Shown here in pieces: positions 1 through 7,647 of a stretch of DNA of 64,000 nt. Within the stretch, counting starts at the first letter, position 1. The number at the start of each line of letters is the position of its first letter. The notes below the pieces were generated by a model. It saw nothing but the letters and a program-made list of their open reading frames with translations. It was not told the origin of the DNA and made no database searches. The stretch comes from Anaerosporobacter sp031551385 (GTDB lineage Bacteria; Bacillota; Clostridia; Lachnospirales; Lachnospiraceae), in assembly GCF_031551385.1 (NCBI RefSeq), contig NZ_JAVBNS010000009.1, forward strand, positions 105,051-169,050, written 5' to 3'. Position numbers and translations under genes: made by a program.

Positions 1-75
1 GGACAAATAGCCACGTATCTTCCATTAGAGAGAAAGGAGAAAATCAAACATGAAACAGCGTGTCTTTCGTGGTAA
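1..75 (+). CDS. orf22: Tn916 Orf22-type protein (DUF961), C-terminal end only
   Basis: An open frame runs in from the left edge and stops at 73-75. It encodes only the last 24 residues, with the stretch IATYLPLERKEK, and overlaps the start of the next gene by 26 bases, as orf22 and orf21 do in Tn916. The assignment rests on gene order and on memory of the family; too little is visible to show a domain. DUF961 proteins are small conserved proteins at the transfer-gene end of Tn916-type elements. Confidence 0.6.
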   Translation, partial: GQIATYLPLERKEKIKHETACLSW

Positions 76-610
76 AAGGATTCGTCCGAGTGACAAAGAT
101 TTAGTCTTTCATTTTACAGTAGCGTCCTTACTGCCTATTTTACTGCTTGTTGTCGGACTGTTTCATGTGAAGACAATCCAGCAGGTCAACTGGCAGGACT
201 TTAACCTATCACAAGCAGATAAGATTGACATTCCGTATTTAAGTATCAGTTTCAGTGTCGCAATTCTTGTCTGCTTGCTGGTGGCGTTTCTATTCAAACG
301 GTATCGCTATGATACGATTAAACAACTCTACCACCGTCAAAAGCTGGCGAAGATGGTTCTTGAAAATAAGTGGTATGAATCAGAACAGGTCAAAACAGAT
401 GGCTTCTTCAAGGATTCCCCCAGTCGTACCAAAGAAAAGATAACCTACTTCCCTAAAATCTATTATCGCCTTAAAAATGGCTTAATACAGATACAAGTGG
501 AAATCACTCTGGGGAAATATCAAGACCAGCTCCTACACTTGGAAAAGAAATTAGAAAGTGGCTTGTACTGTGAGCTGACGGATAAAGAGTTAAAGGATTC
601 CTACAGTTAA
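50..610 (+). pseudogene. orf21: Tn916 Orf21 FtsK/SpoIIIE-type coupling protein, truncated by internal deletion
   Basis: The frame gives about 184 residues matching the N-terminus of Tn916 Orf21, the DNA translocase that couples DNA to the conjugation pore. Two membrane segments are visible (about residues 24-41 and 65-83), followed by the family sequence YHRQKLAKM and a stretch ending at KELKDSY. The family is about 460 residues long; here the protein stops two codons after KELKDSY and the whole Walker-type ATPase half is absent. Directly downstream, in another reading frame, is the C-terminal tail of Orf15. Everything between these genes in Tn916 (rest of orf21, oriT, orf20 relaxase, orf19-orf16, most of orf15) is therefore missing. 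The product cannot hydrolyse ATP or pump DNA. Confidence 0.9.
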
Positions 611-830
611 GTCCGATTCTTCAAGTTTAAAAACGGAACGTCAAAGTAATACAGTTCAAGAAAGAACGGTTCAAAAGCCAGTAACTTCAACTGCACCAAC
701 AGATAGAGCTTCACAACGTTCAATCACAAAAGAACGTCAGTCTACTGTTCAAAGAGTACCACTACAAAATACAAAAAGTAGACCACCAATCAAAACCGCC
801 ACCATTAAGAAAGGCAGTAAGAAACCATGA
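607..830 (+). pseudogene. orf15: Tn916 Orf15 C-terminal tail, 5' part deleted
   Basis: An open frame without its own start, in a different phase from the preceding gene, reads SDSSSLKTERQSN and ends KTATIKKGSKKP before TGA at 828-830. This is the hydrophilic tail of Orf15, the large VirB6-like membrane protein of the Tn916 transfer channel (about 750 residues). Its stop overlaps the ATG of orf14 as in intact elements. All membrane segments are gone, so it is a relic. The fusion point with orf21 lies between about 604 and 612. Confidence 0.85.
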
Positions 831-1828
831 AGCTGAAAACTTTAGTGATTGGTGGTTCGGGATTATTCTTGATGGTCTTCTCACTGCTTCTGTTTGTCGC
901 CATTTTATTTTCAGATGAACAAGATGGCGGTTTTTCCAACATTCACTATGGCGGTGTGGATGTTTCCGCAGAAGTGCTGGCTCATAAGCCTATGGTAGAA
1001 AAAGTTGCCAAAGAATATGGAATTGAAGAATACGTCAATATACTTCTTGCGATTATACAGGTGGAATCGGGTGGTACAGCAGAAGATGTTATGCAGTCCT
1101 CGGAATCCCTCGGTCTTCCACCTAATTCATTGAGTACAGAAGAATCCATTAAGCAAGGTGTGAAGTATTTCAGTGAGTTATTAGCCAGTAGCGAAAGGCT
1201 TGGTGTAGATTTAGAATCGGTTATCCAGTCCTACAATTATGGTGGTGGTTTCTTAGGATATGTGGCTAATCGTGGGAATAAATATACCTTTGAACTGGCT
1301 CAAAGTTTCTCAAAAGAGTATTCGGGTGACGAAAAAGTGTCTTACCCCAATCCCATAGCCATACCTATCAATGGGGGCTGGCGATACAATTACGGGAATA
1401 TGTTTTATGTGCAACTGGTAACGCAGTATCTTGTCACAACAGAGTTTAATGATGATACAGTACAAGCCATCATGGACGAAGCTCTGAAATTTGAAGGCTG
1501 GAAGTATGTCTATGGCGGAGCTTCCCCGACTACCTCTTTTGATTGTAGCGGACTGACACAATGGACGTATGGAAAAGCTGGAATCAACTTACCACGAACA
1601 GCACAACAGCAATATGATGTAACCCGGCATATCCCATTATTGGAAGCAAAAGCCGGCGATTTGGTTTTCTTTCATTCTACCTATAACGCTGGCTCTTATA
1701 TTACTCATATCGGGATTTATTTAGGCGATAACCGTATGTTTCATGCAGGCGACCCTATCGGTTATGCCGACTTAACAAGCTCTTACTGGCAACAGCATTT
1801 AGTGGGAGCAGGACGAATCAAACAATAA
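827..1828 (+). CDS. orf14: Tn916 Orf14, lysozyme-like/NlpC-P60 cell-wall hydrolase
   Basis: This bifunctional peptidoglycan hydrolase of Tn916 opens the wall for the conjugation apparatus. Residues 1-30 form a membrane anchor. Residues about 55-180 are a lysozyme-like domain with the catalytic-type Glu in IQVESGG and a YNYGGGF motif. Residues about 213-333 are NlpC/P60 with the Cys in FDCSGLTQW and the His in THIGIYLG. The full length of 333 residues is kept. The ATG overlaps the orf15 stop. The gene is intact, but its transfer partners upstream are deleted, so it probably has no conjugative use here. Confidence 0.95.
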   Translation: MKLKTLVIGGSGLFLMVFSLLLFVAILFSDEQDGGFSNIHYGGVDVSAEVLAHKPMVEKVAKEYGIEEYVNILLAIIQVESGGTAEDVMQSSESLGLPPNSLSTEESIKQGVKYFSELLASSERLGVDLESVIQSYNYGGGFLGYVANRGNKYTFELAQSFSKEYSGDEKVSYPNPIAIPINGGWRYNYGNMFYVQLVTQYLVTTEFNDDTVQAIMDEALKFEGWKYVYGGASPTTSFDCSGLTQWTYGKAGINLPRTAQQQYDVTRHIPLLEAKAGDLVFFHSTYNAGSYITHIGIYLGDNRMFHAGDPIGYADLTSSYWQQHLVGAGRIKQ

Positions 1829-1842
1829 GAAAGGACGATTCA

Positions 1843-2757
1843 ATGATGAAATTCGGAAAAAATCAGAATACAGAAAAACAGACACCAAAGGAAAAGAAAC
1901 CTCGTGTCTATAAGGTCAATCCTCGTAAAAAGGTTGTGATTGTCCTATGGGTACTTTTAGGACTTAGTTTCAGCTTTGCGATATTCAAGCACTTTACAGC
2001 CATTGATACCCATACCATTCATGAAACCACCATCATAGAAAAGGAATATGTCGATACTCATCATGTGGAAAATTTTGTAGAGAACTTTGCGAAAGTCTAC
2101 TATTCATGGGAACTAAACGACAAGTCCATTGATAATCGCATAGAAAACCTGAAAGCATATCTGACAGAGGAACTTCAAGCTCTGAATGTCGATACAGTTC
2201 GTAAAGATATTCCTGTATCGTCTTCTGTAAAAGGATTTCAGATATGGACGGTAGAAGCAGATGGCGACAATCAATTTGATGTAACCTACAGTGTAGACCA
2301 ACTCATTACAGAGGGGGAAAATACAAAGACCGTCCACTCTGCTTATATAGTGAGTGTCTATGTAGACAGTACTGGAAATATGGTCCTCATTAAGAATCCG
2401 ACCATTACTAGCATACCAAAGAAATCAGACTATAAACCAAAAGCTATTGAAAGTGAGGGTACGGTTGATTCCATTACAACCAATGAAATCAATGAGTTTT
2501 TAACGACGTTCTTCAAGCTCTATCCTACAGCGACAGCCAGTGAACTTTCCTACTATGTGAATGACGGGATATTAAAACCAATCGGAAAAGAGTACATCTT
2601 TCAAGAACTGGTAAATCCTATTTACAATCGTAAGGATAATCAAGTCACGGTATCGCTGACAGTGGAGTATATCGACCAGCAGACCAAAGCAACGCAGGTA
2701 TCTCAATTTGATTTGGTACTTGAAAAGAACGGGAGTAATTGGAAGATTATAGAATAA
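1843..2757 (+). CDS. orf13: Tn916 Orf13, TcpC-family conjugal transfer protein
   Basis: This bitopic membrane protein has a short basic cytoplasmic N-terminus (KVNPRKK), one membrane segment at about residues 30-48 and an extracellular part of two NTF2-like domains, as in TcpC/VirB8-like proteins. It begins 14 bases after orf14; ATG codons at 1843 and 1846 are both possible after the AAAGGA ribosome site. The length of 304 residues is close to the Tn916 protein. It would sit in the transfer channel, most of whose other parts are missing from this copy. Confidence 0.93.
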   Translation: MMKFGKNQNTEKQTPKEKKPRVYKVNPRKKVVIVLWVLLGLSFSFAIFKHFTAIDTHTIHETTIIEKEYVDTHHVENFVENFAKVYYSWELNDKSIDNRIENLKAYLTEELQALNVDTVRKDIPVSSSVKGFQIWTVEADGDNQFDVTYSVDQLITEGENTKTVHSAYIVSVYVDSTGNMVLIKNPTITSIPKKSDYKPKAIESEGTVDSITTNEINEFLTTFFKLYPTATASELSYYVNDGILKPIGKEYIFQELVNPIYNRKDNQVTVSLTVEYIDQQTKATQVSQFDLVLEKNGSNWKIIE

Positions 2758-2826
2758 CAAATATTGGTACATTATTACAGCTATTTTGTAATCACGTACT
2801 CTCTTTGATAAAAAATTGGAGATTCC

Positions 2827-2855
2827 TTTACAAATATGCTCTTACGTGCTATTAT
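2827..2855 (+). promoter_or_regulatory. Promoter of the tet(M) leader transcript
   Basis: A -35 box TTTACA (2827-2832), a 17-base spacer and a -10 box TATTAT (2850-2855) lie upstream of the leader region. The position suits the known Tn916 tet(M) promoter, from which transcription starts ahead of the attenuator. Confidence 0.65.
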
Positions 2856-2886
2856 TTAAGTATCTATTTAAAAGGAGTTAATAAAT

Positions 2887-2910
2887 ATGCGGCAAGGTAT
2901 TCTTAAATAA
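2887..2910 (+). CDS. Candidate seven-codon leader peptide overlapping an attenuator stem
   Basis: ATG at 2887 follows AAAGGAG (2871-2877) and encodes MRQGILK, then TAA. The codons overlap the left arm (2895-2907, AGGTATTCTTAAA) of a perfect inverted repeat whose right arm is at 2982-2994. A ribosome here would block that stem. Good ribosome site and placement support it; translation is not shown. Confidence 0.45.
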   Translation: MRQGILK

Positions 2911-2994
2911 ACTGTCAATTTGATAGTGGGAACAAATAATTGGATGTCCTTTTTTAGGAGGGCTTAGTTTTTTGTACCCAGTTTAAGAATACCT
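2895..2994 (+). promoter_or_regulatory. Long-range inverted repeat in the tet(M) leader
   Basis: A 13-base arm AGGTATTCTTAAA (2895-2907) is exactly complementary to TTTAAGAATACCT (2982-2994). Between them is a T-rich stretch after AGGAGGGC. This can fold as a large hairpin in the leader RNA, competing with other structures, and is consistent with attenuation. Confidence 0.6.
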
Positions 2995-3031
2995 TTATCA
3001 TGTGATTCTAAAGTATCCGGAGAATATCTGT

Positions 3032-3118
3032 ATGCTTTGTATGCCTATGGTTATGCATAAAAATCCCAGTGATAAGAGTATTTATCACTGGGATTTGTAT
3101 GCCCTTTTGGGCTTTTGA
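3032..3118 (+). CDS. orf12: tet(M) leader peptide (Tn916 orf12)
   Basis: This 28-codon ORF begins MLCMPMVMHK and ends YALLGF, directly before tet(M). It is the Orf12 leader used for transcriptional attenuation of tet(M) in Tn916: with tetracycline, ribosome behaviour on its rare codons lets polymerase read past the hairpin inside it. The inverted repeat AAATCCCAGTGATAA / TTATCACTGGGATTT lies within the ORF, so translation and folding exclude each other. Confidence 0.88.
   Translation: MLCMPMVMHKNPSDKSIYHWDLYALLGF
3060..3096 (+). terminator. Attenuator hairpin before tet(M)
   Basis: A perfect stem, AAATCCCAGTGATAA with TTATCACTGGGATTT around a short loop, sits inside the leader ORF. It is the site where transcription stops when tetracycline is absent, by analogy with Tn916. 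Confidence 0.75.
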
Positions 3119-3133
3119 ATGGAGGAAAATCAC

Positions 3134-5053
3134 ATGAAAATTATTAATATTGGAGTTTTAGCTCATGTTGATGCGGGAAAAACTACCTTAACAGAAAGCT
3201 TATTATATAACAGTGGAGCGATTACAGAATTAGGAAGCGTGGACAGAGGTACAACGAAAACGGATAATACGCTTTTAGAACGTCAGAGAGGAATTACAAT
3301 TCAGACGGCGATAACCTCTTTTCAGTGGAAAAATACTAAGATGAACATCATAGACACGCCAGGACATATGGATTTTTTAGCAGAAGTATATCGTTCATTA
3401 TCAGTATTAGATGGGGCAATTCTACTGATTTCTGCAAAAGATGGCGTACAAGCACAAACTCGTATATTGTTTCATGCACTTAGGAAAATAGGTATTCCCA
3501 CAATCTTTTTTATCAATAAGATTGACCAAAATGGAATTGATTTATCAACGGTTTATCAGGATATTAAAGAGAAACTTTCTGCGGAAATTGTAATCAAACA
3601 GAAGGTAGAACTGCATCCTAATATGCGTGTAATGAACTTTACCGAATCTGAACAATGGGATATGGTAATAGAAGGAAATGATTACCTTTTGGAGAAATAT
3701 ACGTCTGGGAAATTATTGGAAGCATTAGAACTCGAACAAGAGGAAAGCATAAGATTTCATAATTGTTCCCTGTTCCCTGTTTATCACGGAAGTGCAAAAA
3801 ACAATATAGGGATTGATAACCTTATAGAAGTGATTACGAATAAATTTTATTCATCAACACATCGAGGTCAGTCTGAACTTTGCGGAAAAGTTTTCAAAAT
3901 TGAGTATTCGGAAAAAAGACAGCGTCTTGCATATATACGTCTTTATAGTGGCGTACTGCATTTGCGAGATTCGGTTAGAATATCGGAAAAGGAAAAAATA
4001 AAAATTACAGAAATGTATACTTCAATAAATGGTGAATTATGTAAAATTGATAAGGCTTATTCCGGGGAAATTGTTATTTTGCAGAATGAGTTTTTGAAGT
4101 TAAATAGTGTTCTTGGAGATACAAAGCTATTGCCACAGAGAGAGAGAATTGAAAATCCCCTCCCTCTGCTGCAAACGACTGTTGAACCGAGCAAACCTCA
4201 ACAAAGGGAAATGTTACTTGATGCACTTTTAGAAATCTCCGACAGTGACCCGCTTCTGCGATATTATGTGGATTCTGCGACACATGAAATCATACTTTCT
4301 TTCTTAGGGAAAGTACAAATGGAAGTGACTTGTGCTCTGCTGCAAGAAAAGTATCATGTGGAGATAGAAATAAAAGAGCCTACAGTCATTTATATGGAAA
4401 GACCGTTAAAAAAAGCAGAGTATACCATTCACATCGAAGTTCCACCGAATCCTTTCTGGGCTTCCATTGGTCTATCTGTAGCACAGCTTCCATTAGGGAG
4501 CGGAGTACAGTATGAGAGCTCGGTTTCTCTTGGATACTTAAATCAATCGTTTCAAAATGCAGTTATGGAGGGGATACGCTATGGCTGTGAACAAGGATTG
4601 TATGGTTGGAATGTGACGGACTGTAAAATCTGTTTTAAGTATGGCTTATACTATAGCCCTGTTAGTACCCCAGCAGATTTTCGGATGCTTGCTCCTATTG
4701 TATTGGAACAAGTCTTAAAAAAAGCTGGAACAGAATTGTTAGAGCCATATCTTAGTTTTAAAATTTATGCGCCACAGGAATATCTTTCACGAGCATACAA
4801 CGATGCTCCTAAATATTGTGCGAACATCGTAGACACTCAATTGAAAAATAATGAGGTCATTCTTAGTGGAGAAATCCCTGCTCGGTGTATTCAAGAATAT
4901 CGTAGTGATTTAACTTTCTTTACAAATGGACGTAGTGTTTGTTTAACAGAGTTAAAAGGGTACCATGTTACTACCGGTGAACCTGTTTGCCAGCCCCGTC
5001 GTCCAAATAGTCGGATAGATAAAGTACGATATATGTTCAATAAAATAACTTAG
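3134..5053 (+). CDS. tet(M): Tetracycline resistance ribosomal protection protein Tet(M)
   Basis: This EF-G-like GTPase removes tetracycline from the ribosomal A site. G-domain motifs are AHVDAGKTT near residue 10, DTPGH near 76 and NKID near 130; EF-G-like domains follow, ending at the family C-terminus RYMFNKIT. From ATG 3134 the length is 639 residues, the normal size. An ATG at 3119 would add five residues, but GGAGG at 3122-3126 sits correctly for 3134. The sequence is intact and has scattered substitutions relative to the form I remember from Tn916, as in mosaic tet(M) alleles. Expression is controlled by the leader and attenuator upstream. It is the only antibiotic resistance gene seen in the window. 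Confidence 0.98.
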   Translation: MKIINIGVLAHVDAGKTTLTESLLYNSGAITELGSVDRGTTKTDNTLLERQRGITIQTAITSFQWKNTKMNIIDTPGHMDFLAEVYRSLSVLDGAILLISAKDGVQAQTRILFHALRKIGIPTIFFINKIDQNGIDLSTVYQDIKEKLSAEIVIKQKVELHPNMRVMNFTESEQWDMVIEGNDYLLEKYTSGKLLEALELEQEESIRFHNCSLFPVYHGSAKNNIGIDNLIEVITNKFYSSTHRGQSELCGKVFKIEYSEKRQRLAYIRLYSGVLHLRDSVRISEKEKIKITEMYTSINGELCKIDKAYSGEIVILQNEFLKLNSVLGDTKLLPQRERIENPLPLLQTTVEPSKPQQREMLLDALLEISDSDPLLRYYVDSATHEIILSFLGKVQMEVTCALLQEKYHVEIEIKEPTVIYMERPLKKAEYTIHIEVPPNPFWASIGLSVAQLPLGSGVQYESSVSLGYLNQSFQNAVMEGIRYGCEQGLYGWNVTDCKICFKYGLYYSPVSTPADFRMLAPIVLEQVLKKAGTELLEPYLSFKIYAPQEYLSRAYNDAPKYCANIVDTQLKNNEVILSGEIPARCIQEYRSDLTFFTNGRSVCLTELKGYHVTTGEPVCQPRRPNSRIDKVRYMFNKIT

Positions 5054-5150
5054 TGTATTTTATGTTGTTATATAAATATGGTTTCTTGTTAAATAAGATG
5101 AAATATTCTTTAATAAAGATTTGAATTAAAGTGTAAAGGAGGAGATAGTT

Positions 5151-5339
5151 ATTATAAACTACAAGTGGATATTGTGTCCTGTATGTGGAAATAAAACACG
5201 ATTAAAGATAAGGGAAGATACTGAATTAAAAAAATTCCCCCTCTATTGTCCGAAATGCAGACAAGAAAATTTAATTGAAATAAAGCAGTTCAAAGTAACT
5301 GTGATTACAGAGCCAGACGCAAAGACGCAGAGCCGATAA
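5151..5339 (+). CDS. orf6: Tn916 Orf6, cysteine-rich KTR-type small protein with non-ATG start
   Basis: A 62-codon frame downstream of tet(M) contains NYYKWILCPVCGNKTRLKI and a second CPKC pair, typical of a zinc-ribbon protein with a KTR motif. No ATG, GTG or TTG precedes it in frame. The strong site AAAGGAGGAG (5135-5144) points to ATT at 5151 or ATA at 5154 as the start. Such a gene is easily missed. It ends within the stem of the terminator shared with orf9. Function unknown. Confidence 0.75.
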   Translation: MINYKWILCPVCGNKTRLKIREDTELKKFPLYCPKCRQENLIEIKQFKVTVITEPDAKTQSR

Positions 5340-5375
5340 AATGAGATTAATACAATCTCATTTTATCGGCTCTTT
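5329..5375. terminator. Bidirectional terminator between orf6 and orf9
   Basis: The stem AGAGCCGATAAAATGAGATT pairs with AATCTCATTTTATCGGCTCT around AATAC, followed by T residues. It lies between convergent genes and contains the orf6 stop codon. Confidence 0.85.
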
Positions 5376-5398
5376 CCGTTATGTATGGATTCTTTTAA

Positions 5399-5752
5399 TT
5401 AGTCTTCGATGTTTCTTGCTTCGTTGATACCGCTGGCTAAAGATTCCATTAAGGATAGTTCTTTGTCTGTAAAGCTATCCATGTATTTCTCTATCTGTAA
5501 TCGTCGGGTGCTTTTTACCAAGTTATTAGCAGGTAAGAAAAATTCATCAACGGAAACATGAAGTAACGATACAAGGTCATAAAGAACTTGTATGCTGGGG
5601 TGTTGCCCCTTATTTTCAATATTAGTTAAGTAACGTGGGTCAATTTCAATCAATGCTCCCACTTGTTCACGAGTTAAACCTCGTTTCAATCGAGCTTCTT
5701 TAATGGCTAAACCAAAGGCTCTAAAATCATATTTATCTTCTTTTTTACGCAT
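5399..5752 (-). CDS. orf9: Tn916 Orf9, XRE-family HTH repressor
   Basis: A 117-residue regulator whose HTH spans about residues 12-66 (LTREQVGALIEIDPRYLTNIEN), followed by a helical tail. In Tn916 Orf9 is thought to repress the orf7/orf8 promoter and thereby excision and transfer; relief comes from tet(M) read-through. It is convergent with orf6 and opposite in strand to its target genes. The ribosome site AGAGGTGG lies just upstream of the ATG. Confidence 0.92.
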   Translation of the reverse strand: MRKKEDKYDFRAFGLAIKEARLKRGLTREQVGALIEIDPRYLTNIENKGQHPSIQVLYDLVSLLHVSVDEFFLPANNLVKSTRRLQIEKYMDSFTDKELSLMESLASGINEARNIED

Positions 5753-6256
5753 AGTAGACCACCTCTATACATTTTACTGTTCCTATTGAATTAGAAACAG
5801 GTATAGAAAAACATGTTATATAGTTTATAGGTTCATATTTAATAAAAAGCACTACTAAACGCCAATAAAAAAAACCGTTATATGGTAGTGCTATTTATGC
5901 TGTTAAAATATTGTATCTTACTTCCAAATGGCGGTTTGTTGGAGGTCAAAGTCGCCATGAAGTATATCACATACAATCAAGTTCCCCACATTGAGTATTT
6001 ATCAAAAAAAGTCGTCTATCTGCAATAGATAAGTACGTCCACCAATGTGGTTTTATAAATCATATAGATAGAAAAATAAAAGCATGTAAACAGAGAAATC
6101 AATCTGTTTGTGTGCTTTTTTGGTTATTCAGAACTTTTTTACAAAGTTTATTCATCAGTAATGCAACAAATCCCCCTTTCACATTGGGACTAAGAGTGAA
6201 AGGAGATAAAAGAGCAAGGCTCACTTCCTTTCCTAGACAGAAAGGGGGTGAGAAAC
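5753..6256. promoter_or_regulatory. orf9-orf7 intergenic control region
   Basis: About 500 bases with no clear long gene. It contains an imperfect hairpin (GCACTAC near 5848 with GTAGTGC near 5887), a 23-codon ORF at 5957-6028 after GGAGG (first residues MKYITYNQVP, significance unknown), a strong terminator-like stem at 6081-6122 and a second fold near 6175-6205 just before orf7. In Tn916 this region carries the orf7 promoter that is controlled by Orf9. Confidence 0.55.
6081..6122 (+). terminator. Terminator/attenuator ahead of orf7
   Basis: The stem AGCATGTAAACAGA pairs with TCTGTTTGTGTGCT, followed by TTTTTT. It stands between the orf9/orf7 intergenic promoter area and orf7, so it could act as an attenuator for the regulatory genes. 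Confidence 0.7.
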
Positions 6257-6679
6257 ATGAAACCATCTTTTTTTCAGACCACAATAGAAAATCAGTTTGA
6301 CTATATCTGTAAACGTGCTATGGAAGACGAGCGAAAGAATTATCTGCTTTATCTTTCAAGGATCGCAAAGCGTGAAGTGTCCTTTTCTGATGTTGGCGAT
6401 TATCTTGTTAGCCAGTTTGCGACAACAGATAACTATTCAACTGACTTTCAGATTTTTACACTCAATGGAATATCAGTTGGTGTTGAAAATGATTTATTGA
6501 GTGAAGCATTACGTGAGTTGCCAGACAAGAAACGTGAAATTCTACTGCTGTTTTACTTTATGGACATGAGCGATTCAGAAATTGCAGACCTGTTGAAATT
6601 GAACCGTTCTACTGTCTATCGGCATAGAACCAGTGGACTAGCCTTAATCAAAAAGTTTATGGAGGAATTTGAAGAATGA
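6257..6679 (+). CDS. orf7: Tn916 Orf7, sigma-70-like regulator
   Basis: A 140-residue protein of the sigma-70 region 4 type. The C-terminal part (LPDKKREILLLFYFMDMSDSE through LNRSTVYRHRTSG) is the HTH. In Tn916, Orf7 with Orf8 activates its own operon reading into xis, int and, after circularisation, the transfer genes. ATG 6257 fits AAAGGGGGTG at 6240-6249; an upstream GTG at 6248 overlaps that site and is less likely. The stop overlaps the start of orf8. Confidence 0.93.
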   Translation: MKPSFFQTTIENQFDYICKRAMEDERKNYLLYLSRIAKREVSFSDVGDYLVSQFATTDNYSTDFQIFTLNGISVGVENDLLSEALRELPDKKREILLLFYFMDMSDSEIADLLKLNRSTVYRHRTSGLALIKKFMEEFEE

Positions 6680-6906
6680 AAACACAATATCCTATGATTC
6701 CCTTTCCTCTCATTGTAAAGGCAACAGATGGCGATACAGAAGCGATTAACCAGATTCTACATCATTACAGAGGGTACATAACGAAACGTTCCCTACGACT
6801 TATGAAAGATGAATATGGCAATCAAAGTATGGTCGTTGATGAAGTCTTACGTGGAAGAATGGAAACCAGACTGATTACAAAGATTCTGTCATTTGAAATT
6901 AAGTAA
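6676..6906 (+). CDS. orf8: Tn916 Orf8, helix-turn-helix regulator
   Basis: A 76-residue protein (PMIPFPLIVKATDGDTEAIN near the start) of the HTH_16/sigma region 2-like type that accompanies Orf7 in Tn916. It overlaps orf7 by 4 bases and is probably translationally coupled to it. The pair drives late element functions. Confidence 0.92.
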   Translation: MKTQYPMIPFPLIVKATDGDTEAINQILHHYRGYITKRSLRLMKDEYGNQSMVVDEVLRGRMETRLITKILSFEIK

Positions 6907-6976
6907 TAACCTCTCTCTTTTCGTGGAAGCGTGCCATACTATTCCACGCTTCCCGAACAGGGAGGTTTGTTATTCC
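6902..6976. promoter_or_regulatory. Double stem-loop downstream of orf8
   Basis: An outer stem (AATAACCTCTCT with GGGAGGTTTGTTATT) encloses an inner stem (GGAAGCGTG with CACGCTTCC). It could be a terminator, a processing site or part of a longer structured leader. Confidence 0.55.
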
Positions 6977-7362
6977 ATCAAAGCATATTGAGCTTTCAAT
7001 GTGTTTTGATAGGCTAACGAGCCATTGTTCTTTGAAAACTGAATAAAAGTAATTGAATACGTTTCGATAAGAAAAGAGCCAACGGAGCTAACCGCCATGA
7101 CCTATCTTCTAAAGATAGCGAGCGTTTCAGTTAGTGTTCCGAAAAACAATCTTTAGCAGGATTGCCAGCGACGACTTTCTTATCGTGATAATGATACTCC
7201 CATACAGTCAATAGTCCGAGCGTTAAAAGCGTCGCAGGCAATGAGTATGGCTACATGAGAACCATGCAGGGGTGGAACTCCCGTGAGCTTTGCTAGAGCT
7301 GTTCGATTGCTTGTAAAACAACTTTTATGAAATCCAATAAGTGATTTGGAAAGGAGGATTTT
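6977..7362 (+). other. Structured non-coding region upstream of xis
   Basis: No gene is visible for almost 400 bases between orf8 and xis. It includes TTCTTTGAAAACTGAATA (an rRNA-spacer-like motif) and several short complementary blocks, such as TGGCGGTT/AACCGCCA-type segments and AGCTTTGCTAGAGCT. The same stretch accompanies xis in Tn916-type elements as I remember them. It may be a regulatory RNA leader; this is inference. Confidence 0.4.
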
Positions 7363-7566
7363 ATGAAGCAGACTGACATTCCGATTTGGGAGCGTTATAC
7401 CCTAACTATTGAAGAAGCGTCAAAATATTTTCGTATTGGCGAAAACAAGCTGCGTCGTTTGGCAGAAGAAAATAAAAATGCAAACTGGCTGATTATGAAT
7501 GGCAATCGTATTCAGGTTAAACGAAAACAATTTGAAAAAATTATAGATACATTGAACGCAATCTAG
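7363..7566 (+). CDS. xis: Excisionase of Tn916
   Basis: A 67-residue basic winged-helix protein (YTLTIEEASKYFRIGENKLR) that bends DNA at the element ends and directs Int to excise. AAAGGAGG precedes the ATG. The full length of the family is kept. It lies 81 bases before int as in Tn916. Confidence 0.96.
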   Translation: MKQTDIPIWERYTLTIEEASKYFRIGENKLRRLAEENKNANWLIMNGNRIQVKRKQFEKIIDTLNAI

Positions 7567-7647
7567 CGTAGCCAAAGGGTCTTGTATATGATAAAATAGT
7601 ATTAAGTCGTATCAGGGCTCTTTCCATAATGGAAAGGAGCAAATGCC

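Noticed and set aside
7020..7045. TTCTTTGAAAACTGAATA as a trace of an rRNA spacer
   Set aside because: The motif is common in rRNA spacers, but no rRNA or tRNA is near and the region belongs to Tn916.
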